Counted from the stretch's first letter, positions 6,932 through 11,397 are shown. The stretch is 18,279 nucleotides of DNA from Endomicrobium sp. (GCA_031264425.1 JAISDY010000080.1:1-18279); one strand, 5' to 3'. A program made the numbers and translations. The notes: generated by a model from the letters alone, not told the origin.

Positions 6932-7666
6932 TTATTTTCCCCCTTGACCCTTTTTCTTTTTAATCATCTCTTTTAGCTCTTCATTCTTTTCCACATAGCG
7001 TAGCAGATACCCAAACGTTTCATATCCTTTAAACAACATTTCACTATCTACTTCTTTTAACGCATACGCTTCTTTGTCTTTTGCAAAAACAATTACATAA
7101 GCTTTTCTTATCGACGATTTTGGCTTCATGCATATTTCGTACAACGCCGCGTACGCTGACACCTGCAATATATATTCAGGATATATCGCAGGCAGTTCTT
7201 TCTCTTTACATTCCCCTGTTTTCCAGTCCACTATCACTAAATCGCCGTTTTCTTCGCCTATACAATCTACCGTGCCGTTAAGTTTTAGATCGTCATTGGT
7301 TAGTTTTTGTTCCGCCCATTTTAACTTTATTTCTGGGTGTTCGCTTCTAAACTTTAGAAACGACTTTAACCCTGTGTTTACTTCTTCTTTATACTTTGTC
7401 TTTACTACCCCTTCTTTCTCTTTTACATAACTTTCTATCATCTCGTGTATCTGCGTTCCTATTTCCTTTGATTTCGCGCTTATTTCGTCGCATTCCTGCG
7501 CAGTGTGCGTCTTATACCACATCTCTAACCCTATCTTCCTTATAGCCCCCAGTATTTCAGTCACGCTAAAATAGTCGTTGCCATAATCTCTCTTCTTTTC
7601 CTTAGAGTCATTGACCTTTGGGTCTTTGACCCTAGTGTCATTGTCACTAGTTTTCGTCTGTTCCAT
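6932..7666 (-). CDS. PD-(D/E)XK exonuclease, Cas4/RecB-nuclease-like, partner of RecT
   Basis: A 244-residue protein. The N-terminal 25 residues are an odd charged leader containing RVKDPKVNDSK, encoded by three successive palindrome-like units. The nuclease domain follows: SVTEILGA (34-41), GTQIHEMIE (70-78), LNGTVDCIG (129-137), VIVDWKTG (144-151, catalytic D and K) and QVSAYAALYE (168-177). These are the successive motifs of RecB/Cas4-family nucleases. With a RecT-like protein immediately upstream it should resect double-strand ends to give ssDNA for annealing. The start overlaps the RecT gene by 20 bases, with AGGAGAAAG before ATG. The leader may be a late addition to a protein that starts near residue 30. 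Confidence 0.88.
   Translation of the reverse strand: MEQTKTSDNDTRVKDPKVNDSKEKKRDYGNDYFSVTEILGAIRKIGLEMWYKTHTAQECDEISAKSKEIGTQIHEMIESYVKEKEGVVKTKYKEEVNTGLKSFLKFRSEHPEIKLKWAEQKLTNDDLKLNGTVDCIGEENGDLVIVDWKTGECKEKELPAIYPEYILQVSAYAALYEICMKPKSSIRKAYVIVFAKDKEAYALKEVDSEMLFKGYETFGYLLRYVEKNEELKEMIKKKKGQGGK
7620..7632 (-). repeat. Palindromic repeat copy 1 (GGGTCAAAGACCC) in the nuclease gene
   Basis: A perfect 13-bp palindrome apart from its centre base, read in frame as RVKDP at residues 12-16 of the PD-(D/E)XK nuclease. It is flanked by two decayed relatives on the same strand (AGTGACAATGACACT and AGGTCAATGACTCT), giving the tandem peptide NDT-RVKDPK-VNDS. Confidence 0.9.
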
Positions 7667-8303
7667 TATTTCTTTCTCCTATCTCTATGTTATTACCTTT
7701 GAAACTCACAACTGTTTCTTGCTCTTTCTCCGTCAATTCTACGTAGTTTTCAATTAAAGGGATTCCGTCAAGAATATCTGGACAAAACATTGTCATTCCG
7801 TTGCTTGCCGCCCTATAAAACAACATCAAATTAGGATAATTTTTGTACGTCGGCCTATTTATTAAACCTATTCTTGCCGCGTCGTAGATTGAAAACTTGC
7901 TCACGCCGATACTTTTTGGAGTCATTACCCCTTTAATTTTCTCAAGCCTAAAAAACTCTATACTAGCGCTTTCAACTTTCCCCTCTTTTTCAGTAAACGT
8001 TACCGCGTAATCATACTTGCCGCTCTTCTTTAGTTTGCTCAAAAGTATTTTTGTCTCGTATCCGACTTTCCCCTCCGCAATATATACCACGTTCATCGCC
8101 TGTATTGGCGGTATGCCTAGCTCTCTTCCCGCCAATATCTTGACTATCGCCTGCGCTTCGCTTTGCACGTCCTTAAATATCTTGCTTTCGTAAAATACTT
8201 TTGCCAACTGTTTGGGCAATAAATCAAATCCACTAGATACTGGGGCATTGCCCCATTGTTCTATCTTTTCTTCATTTGGGTCATTGACCCTTTCATTATT
8301 CAT
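7647..8303 (-). CDS. recT: RecT-family single-strand annealing protein
   Basis: A 218-residue protein. KILAGRELGIPPIQAMNVVY (residues 55-74), EGKVGYETKILLSKLKKSGK (77-96), a central beta region, and NYPNLMLFYRAASNGMTMFC (155-174) then PDILDGIP (175-182) follow the order seen in a phage RecT-like annealing family. These proteins coat ssDNA and anneal homologous strands in phage recombination and replication. The start at 8303 is chosen over 8339 because AAGGGAG lies 6 bases before it and because the preceding small gene stops within it (ATGAATAATG). Codons 5-11 (RVNDPNE) are copy 2 of a palindromic repeat. It is followed by a nuclease and an SSB-like gene, a complete two-component recombinase module. 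Confidence 0.82.
   Translation of the reverse strand: MNNERVNDPNEEKIEQWGNAPVSSGFDLLPKQLAKVFYESKIFKDVQSEAQAIVKILAGRELGIPPIQAMNVVYIAEGKVGYETKILLSKLKKSGKYDYAVTFTEKEGKVESASIEFFRLEKIKGVMTPKSIGVSKFSIYDAARIGLINRPTYKNYPNLMLFYRAASNGMTMFCPDILDGIPLIENYVELTEKEQETVVSFKGNNIEIGERNNGTDEN
8278..8290 (-). repeat. Palindromic repeat copy 2 (GGGTCAATGACCC) in the RecT gene
   Basis: Same 13-bp palindrome as at 7620, 8896 and 9305, same orientation, here read as RVNDP at codons 5-9 of the RecT-like gene, 10 bases inside the start codon, so it could also affect ribosome access. Confidence 0.9.
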
Positions 8304-8448
8304 TTTTACTCCCTTCTCCAATCTCGTGAGAGTTTTCATTTTTTTCTTTTAACTTCATCCAGCTGAACAACTTCCCTTTTAATATAGAAGTTGTCTCCTC
8401 TAGCTGTCTGTGCACTTCTTTTTCATGCTCTTTTGTATTATCGTTCAT
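8296..8448 (-). CDS. Small charged protein, 50 residues
   Basis: ATG at 8448 opens MNDNTKEHEKEVHRQLEETT and continues as a charged helix to a TAA at 8296-8298, which overlaps the start of the RecT gene. GAGGAC precedes the ATG by 6 bases. The overlap and the RBS suggest a real, translationally coupled gene. No family is recognised; the N-terminal half could form a short coiled coil. Confidence 0.6.
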   Translation of the reverse strand: MNDNTKEHEKEVHRQLEETTSILKGKLFSWMKLKEKNENSHEIGEGSKNE

Positions 8449-8518
8449 TGCTTTGTCCTCTTTTCTCTCTTCTTTGTTTTCTTTTCAATGTTCGTATTTT
8501 TTTCTTTTCTCCTTTTTT

Positions 8519-8692
8519 TTATTTGCTTTCAAAGAGAGTTTCTAACTTTAGTATTTTTTTTGCAATAATATAATCGCCGTTTGCCAGATGGACGCCGCAC
8601 TTATAATCTGAACTAGTATCAAACATTAGGATATCTTTATTATTATACGTTCTTTCTTTACAATTGAGTCCGTCTTCTGTTATAATATACAT
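8519..8692 (-). CDS. Small protein, 57 residues
   Basis: ATG 8692 to TAA 8519. The sequence MYIITEDGLNCKERTYNNKD opens a compact, soluble, probably beta-rich protein; LANGDYIIAKK near residues 37-46 looks like a beta hairpin. TTAGGAGA lies 7 bases before the ATG. Its ribosome binding site lies next to the 3' arm of a 13-bp hairpin (8707-8746), and a candidate antisense RNA starts about at its start codon. Family unknown. Confidence 0.65.
   Translation of the reverse strand: MYIITEDGLNCKERTYNNKDILMFDTSSDYKCGVHLANGDYIIAKKILKLETLFESK
8657..8686 (+). promoter_or_regulatory. Rightward sigma70-type promoter for a short RNA
   Basis: On the + strand, TTTACA (8657-8662) and TATAAT (8681-8686) are 18 bases apart: 5/6 and 6/6 matches. 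Predicted transcription starts near 8692. It lies inside the 57-codon leftward gene. No rightward protein gene follows, but an intrinsic terminator ends at 8755. Confidence 0.6.
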
Positions 8693-8755
8693 GTACAGTC
8701 TCCTAAGGAGAGCTTTAAGACTAGAATCGAGAACTTAAAGCTCTCCGTTTTTTTT
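8692..8755 (+). ncRNA. Candidate antisense small RNA, about 60-65 nt
   Basis: Bounded by the promoter at 8657-8686 and a 13-bp terminator hairpin with eight T. The RNA would carry UCUCCUAAGGAGA (8699-8711) and then the hairpin. It is fully complementary to the ribosome binding site of the 57-codon gene and to the last four codons and stop of the 48-codon gene. It also contains UAAGGAG, a perfect Shine-Dalgarno match. No known sRNA family is recognised. Expression is inferred, not shown. Confidence 0.5.
8707..8755 (+). terminator. Intrinsic terminator, rightward
   Basis: Arms GGAGAGCTTTAAG (8707-8719) and CTTAAAGCTCTCC (8734-8746) pair perfectly over 13 bp with a 14-nt loop, followed by G and eight T (8748-8755). 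The T-run is on the + strand only, so it would stop rightward, not leftward, transcription. On the - strand the same hairpin sits between two small genes and may regulate translation. Confidence 0.75.
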
Positions 8756-8881
8756 ATCGTCTTCATCGTCGTAACACACCATAACTCCATCGGCGGGGGT
8801 ATAGTAAGAACACTCGCTGCAGTCCTTCATCGTTTTTAATACTCTACAGCTAGTCCCTTTTTGATTGAGACACATTTCCAT
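8735..8881 (-). CDS. Small Cys-rich (possible zinc-binding) protein, 48 residues
   Basis: AAGGAGG stands 7 bases before the ATG at 8881, among the strongest ribosome binding sites in the window. The protein starts MEMCLNQKGTSC and has five cysteines at residues 4, 12, 21, 24 and 36, with CSEC at 21-24 giving a zinc-knuckle look, and an acidic tail (DDEDDKKNG). Its TAA lies in the stem of the 8707-8746 hairpin. Very small zinc-binding phage proteins often modify host enzymes; nothing specific can be said here. Confidence 0.7.
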   Translation of the reverse strand: MEMCLNQKGTSCRVLKTMKDCSECSYYTPADGVMVCYDDEDDKKNGEL

Positions 8882-8895
8882 TGGCTACCTCCTTT

Positions 8896-8908
8896 GGGTC
8901 TTTGACCC
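8896..8908 (-). repeat. Palindromic repeat copy 3 (GGGTCAAAGACCC), intergenic
   Basis: The same palindrome, here in a 28-base gap and running straight into the AAGGAGG ribosome binding site of the 48-codon gene (CCCAAAGGAGG). It is the only copy outside a long reading frame. Confidence 0.9.
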
Positions 8909-8909
8909 T

Positions 8910-8975
8910 TTATTTTATGGGAAATCTTGGGGCGACTTGCTCTCCTTCATCATATAATATATCACTTCTAATCAT
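8910..8975 (-). CDS. Possible 21-residue peptide
   Basis: ATG 8975 to TAA 8910 encodes MIRSDILYDEGEQVAPRFPI plus K. It fills the space between the 40-codon gene and the palindrome, but has no Shine-Dalgarno sequence. It may be a leader or chance. Confidence 0.25.
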   Translation of the reverse strand: MIRSDILYDEGEQVAPRFPIK

Positions 8976-8978
8976 GAA

Positions 8979-9101
8979 TCAGCTCAAAGAGTATCCCAAA
9001 AGTACACCTACCAGAAACATTAAAATCACCAACAATGCCCAATTTTTCCTCTTTCTTTTTAGATTTTTATGTCTCAGCTCTTCTAACCATAAATTAATCA
9101 T
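8979..9101 (-). CDS. Small membrane protein, 40 residues
   Basis: Residues 1-20 are basic and hydrophilic (MINLWLEELRHKNLKRKRKN) and residues 21-38 form one transmembrane helix (WALLVILMFLVGVLLGYS). The positive cluster before the helix predicts a cytoplasmic N-terminus. Its ATG overlaps the stop of the 37-codon gene (AATGA), with AGAGGA just before. It is thus coupled to the GT8 and 37-codon genes. It might be a lysis, flippase-like or enzyme-anchoring micro-protein; no family is recognised. Confidence 0.65.
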   Translation of the reverse strand: MINLWLEELRHKNLKRKRKNWALLVILMFLVGVLLGYSLS

Positions 9102-9211
9102 TCCTCTTTATCCTTTTTAGAATAGTTACCATAATGATCTATTATGTATGCATAAAACAAACACATTCCAAATAGCGCCGCAAGTACAGACAATCCTATT
9201 ACCCATATCAT
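9098..9211 (-). CDS. Small membrane protein, 37 residues
   Basis: MIWVIGLSVLAALFGMCLFY (residues 1-20) is a transmembrane helix, followed by a charged tail ending SKKDKEE. Probably N-out, C-in or a signal-anchor. The ATG overlaps the GT8 stop (ATGA) and AAGGGGA precedes it by 6 bases. The tight overlap on both sides argues that it is a true gene. Confidence 0.68.
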   Translation of the reverse strand: MIWVIGLSVLAALFGMCLFYAYIIDHYGNYSKKDKEE

Positions 9212-10125
9212 TTGGAATCCCCTTTATAGTTTCCATTTTCTTTTTTTAGCTGGTCATTATACTTATGCCATAAATCAGCATGCGGTAAATCTATGTTCTC
9301 ATTTGGGTCTTTGACCCTTTGCGTTAGATGCCAAGACTCTCTACTATTACCCCAAGGCTTAATCGGTCCGGCATAGTGGAAAATTACAGTATCATCTGGC
9401 GCTTGCCCCCAATCGTAACACAACCAGTTCCATTTGCGCGGAATTCTTAATATTTTATCGCTAAAATATTTGTTGATTATGTCTTGATCAGGATAAGGCA
9501 AAATGTCAGCGAGGACGTCTGGTAATAAAGTTAATTTATAGTAAGACATTAAGTCTTTTCTTATCTCTTTTATATTAATAATTAGCATTCCTGAGTTAAT
9601 ATAATTTTCAACCTCGTATATGTTAAATTTTTCCCACATCTCGTTTTTAAAATTCTCTCTAGTTTTTTTAGTGTCTATAACGCCGGCAAAATAATATCTG
9701 CCTATATTAATATCCCACAGTTCTTTTAAGCTCCCGTTTACTATCATGTCTGTGTCTAGGTAGATAACTTTGTCAGTATTTTTTAAGTATTTTGGCGCAA
9801 GCAGACGTAAAGAAGCGTATGATGTAGACTTCTTTTTTATATCTTTAAATAGCGGTACTTTATGAAAAAGTATAAACGATTTGTTATTATCCAGACGCCT
9901 GACTAATCCGTTTAATTCTTGGATTTTCCCCTCCTCTATGTCAGGGGTAAAACAGTTAATGTTATAATGCTCTTGTGGCAATTTAGAGCTAAGCAGCGAC
10001 ATAATTAACGTTTCTGCCTGAAATTTATAGTTGTCTGAAAAACATAACAAAATATCCATTTGTTTAGAAAACCCCAAAGAAACTGCGCTGAAAATAAAAA
10101 ACAAGCATATTACTAGTTTTTTCAT
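9208..10125 (-). CDS. Exported GT8-family glycosyltransferase
   Basis: A 305-residue protein. Residues 1-20 (MKKLVICLFFIFSAVSLGFS) form a signal peptide or signal anchor. The remainder is a GT8 fold of the LgtC/glycogenin type: ILLCFSDNY (25-33), SYASLRLLAPKYL (102-114), the metal-binding DTD (124-126) in VIYLDTDMIVNGSLKELWD, NSGMLIIN (177-184), DQDIIN (213-218) and HYAGPIKPW (250-258). GT8 enzymes transfer a sugar from a nucleotide-sugar with retention, usually in the cytoplasm, so the export signal is odd. RVKDPNE (270-276) is a palindromic-repeat insert between HYAGPIKPW and the common C-terminal LWHKYN. AAGGAG lies 6 bases before the ATG. It heads a coupled set with two membrane micro-proteins; modification of the host surface against superinfection is a reasonable guess. 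Confidence 0.85.
   Translation of the reverse strand: MKKLVICLFFIFSAVSLGFSKQMDILLCFSDNYKFQAETLIMSLLSSKLPQEHYNINCFTPDIEEGKIQELNGLVRRLDNNKSFILFHKVPLFKDIKKKSTSYASLRLLAPKYLKNTDKVIYLDTDMIVNGSLKELWDINIGRYYFAGVIDTKKTRENFKNEMWEKFNIYEVENYINSGMLIINIKEIRKDLMSYYKLTLLPDVLADILPYPDQDIINKYFSDKILRIPRKWNWLCYDWGQAPDDTVIFHYAGPIKPWGNSRESWHLTQRVKDPNENIDLPHADLWHKYNDQLKKENGNYKGDSK
9305..9317 (-). repeat. Palindromic repeat copy 4 (GGGTCAAAGACCC) in the GT8 gene
   Basis: Same palindrome and orientation as copies 1-3, read in frame as RVKDP followed by NE, at residues 270-276 of the glycosyltransferase, in a loop between two conserved GT8 segments. Confidence 0.9.
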
Positions 10126-10162
10126 TTTTTCTCCTTTTCCTTCTTCAAATTTTTGTCAATTT

Positions 10163-10300
10163 CTACTTTCCTCCTTTTATCTGTAATAAGCAATTAAACA
10201 GGTGTTCGTTGGCGAACACCTGTTTAACGTAATAGCAATACCTATGCAATATTGCTATTAAAACTATTTTTAATGATTGAATACTAATTTTATTTTGCAT
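10163..10300 (-). CDS. Possible small hydrophobic protein, 45 residues
   Basis: ATG 10300 to TAG 10163, with AAGGAAG about 8 bases upstream. The sequence (MQNKISIQSLKIVLIAILHR at the start) has a hydrophobic stretch at residues 11-25 and two cysteines. Much of it is encoded by two strong hairpins, so it may be a chance frame over a structured RNA or DNA element. It lies just upstream of GT8. Confidence 0.35.
   Translation of the reverse strand: MQNKISIQSLKIVLIAILHRYCYYVKQVFANEHLFNCLLQIKGGK
10194..10227. repeat. Perfect 15-bp inverted repeat with 4-nt loop
   Basis: TTAAACAGGTGTTCG (10194-10208), TTGG, then the exact reverse complement at 10213-10227. There is no T-run on either side, so it is not a standard terminator. 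It could be an RNA processing or stability element, an operator, or a replication element. Confidence 0.9.
10230..10260. repeat. Perfect 11-bp inverted repeat with 9-nt loop
   Basis: TAATAGCAATA (10230-10240) and TATTGCTATTA (10250-10260), only two bases from the preceding hairpin, so the two form a double stem-loop. No T-run follows within a few bases on either strand that would make a classic terminator. Confidence 0.85.
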
Positions 10301-10329
10301 AGTGTTTTCTTCCTTTTACCTGATAATAT

Positions 10330-10442
10330 ATATTATGTTAAGTACAACTTCTCCACTTAGCTTTTTATTTGTCGTCTAACTTTTTTTAAAAATATACTTT
10401 ATCTTTCATTTTTCTTTTCTTGCTTAATATTATGTTAAGTAC
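10330..10442 (-). repeat. Duplicated 16-bp element GTACTTAACATAATAT
   Basis: On the - strand the identical 16-mer occurs at 10427-10442 and 10330-10345. The first copy covers the stop of the 51-codon gene, the second lies 30 bases before the 45-codon ORF. Each is followed by an A/G-rich ribosome-binding-like stretch and ATG. The stretch 10301-10434 between the two small ORFs otherwise contains only a 7-codon frame. Confidence 0.6.
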
Positions 10443-10590
10443 GATTATCTAAAATCATATCAACATATTTTTTCTTTAATTCGTTTAGTTCCTTTTCTAT
10501 CTTTTCCATTTCTGGACCCTCTATTGTATATAACTTTTCAAATTTTTTCTTCTTTATTTTTTCTTCAATCAATTGTATTCTATCTTTCAT
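10435..10590 (-). CDS. Small Lys/Glu-rich coiled-coil protein, 51 residues
   Basis: ATG 10590 to TAA 10435; MKDRIQLIEEKIKKKKFEKL then a second charged helix. The AAAAGGA motif abuts the ATG, too close for efficient initiation, so expression may depend on coupling with the antitoxin gene 39 bases upstream. Position downstream of an antitoxin is where a toxin would be expected, but the protein has none of the features of RelE or other known toxins by eye. Confidence 0.5.
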   Translation of the reverse strand: MKDRIQLIEEKIKKKKFEKLYTIEGPEMEKIEKELNELKKKYVDMILDNRT

Positions 10591-10629
10591 TCCTTTTATT
10601 CTTATTTTTTATTTATTGAAAAGATAACT

Positions 10630-10851
10630 TTATAACCCATATCTTTTCTTTACATCTTCAATCGTTATGGTTTTTTCTTTACCGTTATTTATATCATCCA
10701 ATCTTTTTTGTGCAATGTGGAAGTGTTCTAAATCTTCTAAATATTCTACTATCGCTTCTTTTGCGTAATACGCTTTACTATGTCCTGTCTTTTTGGCAAG
10801 ATTTTCTAATCTTTCAACAATATAGTCTTCTAATTCTATTGATACTTGCAT
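10630..10851 (-). CDS. RelB-like ribbon-helix-helix antitoxin, without a visible toxin
   Basis: A 73-residue protein. MQVSIELEDYIVERLENLAK forms the beta strand and first helix of a ribbon-helix-helix fold, followed by TGHSKAYYAKEAIVEYLEDL. The C-terminus (AQKRLDDINNGKEKTITIED then VKKRYGL) has the ...KT.(S/T).E(E/D)VKK.(Y/L)GL ending common in RelB-type antitoxins that wrap RelE toxins. AAGGAAA lies 6 bases before the ATG. RelE-like toxins are about 85-95 residues and normally follow at once; only a 51-codon ORF follows here. It may neutralise a host toxin or act as a simple repressor. A promoter, leader and terminator precede it. Confidence 0.82.
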   Translation of the reverse strand: MQVSIELEDYIVERLENLAKKTGHSKAYYAKEAIVEYLEDLEHFHIAQKRLDDINNGKEKTITIEDVKKRYGL

Positions 10852-10868
10852 ATATTTTCCTTAGTCAT

Positions 10869-10910
10869 AAAAAAGCCCGCCTAATCTGGTGCGTGACAGA
10901 TTGTGCGGGC
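10869..10910 (-). terminator. Intrinsic terminator/attenuator, leftward
   Basis: On the - strand: arm GCCCGCACAATCTG, 8-nt loop TCACGCAC, arm CAGATTAGGCGGGC, then six T (10874-10869). The stem is 6 bp, a 2x2 mismatch and 6 bp. It lies 100 bases past the last late gene (stop at 11011) and 18 bases before the antitoxin ATG, so it may end late transcription, attenuate the antitoxin gene, or both. Confidence 0.85.
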
Positions 10911-10953
10911 TAAAAAAAACTATATATTTAATCACGCACAAATTATTGTTACA
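10869..10953 (-). ncRNA. Candidate structured leader RNA (attenuator or small RNA)
   Basis: A transcript from the promoter at 10959-10987 would carry UUGUGCGUGA (10941-10932). Its last eight bases pair perfectly with the terminator loop (10896-10889) and its first seven with the 5' arm of the terminator (CGCACAA, 10907-10901). The two pairings exclude each other. This gives a possible pseudoknot versus antiterminator switch, or a self-contained RNA of about 85 nt. Inferred from sequence only. Confidence 0.45.
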
Positions 10954-10958
10954 AAAAG

Positions 10959-10987
10959 AGAATATAAAAAAAATAAAATTTTGTCAA
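10959..10987 (-). promoter_or_regulatory. Leftward sigma70-type promoter preceded by a G9 tract
   Basis: On the - strand TTGACA (10987-10982) is a perfect -35. The -10 could be TATTCT (10964-10959, 17-bp spacing, 4/6) or TATATT (10966-10961, 15-bp spacing, 5/6). Nine G (10996-10988) directly precede the -35. It would drive the leader, the antitoxin and perhaps the early operon. Confidence 0.55.
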
Positions 10988-11010
10988 CCCCCCCCCACTT
11001 CGACAGCAAT

Positions 11011-11397
11011 CTAAAGCATCATCGCGAGTTCTGCCGCCGACTCCTCTTCTCCTGCCGCTGCAGCTGCTTCTTCTGCCGCCGACCCTTCGCCTACGTTTTC
11101 TGCTGCCGCAGTTGCCTCTTTATTTTTATTAGCAGATTTTTGTAGGTTTGTCAAATTGGCTAGACCGTTATCATCATTTTGATCTTGCTCTTGATTAACG
11201 GCTGTTCCTGCACCCTCTATTTGCGGTGTCCCTGTACGCGACTCGCTGCCAAAGTTTCTATTCATACTTTTGTCAATATTACCTAGAGCGCTTTCGCCTT
11301 GCTTTAGCGCTGATCCCACACCTGGTAGTGAAGTTGCAATATCATTGAGTCCAGAAAGTGAACCCCTTAAATCTGAAAAAAAATTTCCTATGCTCAT
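11011..11397 (-). CDS. Small Ala/Glu-rich late protein
   Basis: A 128-residue hydrophilic protein. Residues 1-45 are amphipathic and Gly/Ser-rich (NFFSDLRGSLSGLNDIATSL), the middle is Asn/Gln/Asp-rich and the last 40 residues are an acidic Ala/Glu low-complexity tail (AAEEAAAAAGEEESAAELAM). AGGAG overlaps the TAG of the upstream gene, so the two are coupled. It is the last gene of the late unit before the terminator. Likely a small virion or scaffold-type component; no family is recognised. Confidence 0.72.
   Translation of the reverse strand: MSIGNFFSDLRGSLSGLNDIATSLPGVGSALKQGESALGNIDKSMNRNFGSESRTGTPQIEGAGTAVNQEQDQNDDNGLANLTNLQKSANKNKEATAAAENVGEGSAAEEAAAAAGEEESAAELAMML

Noticed and set aside
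7647..8339. ATG 8339 as RecT start
   Set aside because: It has no RBS and overlaps the 50-codon gene; ATG 8303 has AAGGGAG at proper spacing.
8707..8755. Terminator for the leftward operon between the 48- and 57-codon genes
   Set aside because: The T-run follows the stem only on the + strand; leftward RNA would have A before the stem and no U-run after it.
8881..9120. A 79-codon + strand frame
   Set aside because: No RBS, and the - strand holds coupled small genes with good RBS and overlaps; the frame also reads through the palindrome by chance.
10154..10159. A perfect TTGACA on the - strand ahead of GT8
   Set aside because: No -10-like hexamer at 15-19 bp; that place holds the GT8 RBS.
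10435..10590. A RelE-type toxin paired with the RHH antitoxin
   Set aside because: At 51 residues it is too short and is a simple Lys/Glu helix without the RelE beta-sheet or its basic catalytic residues.
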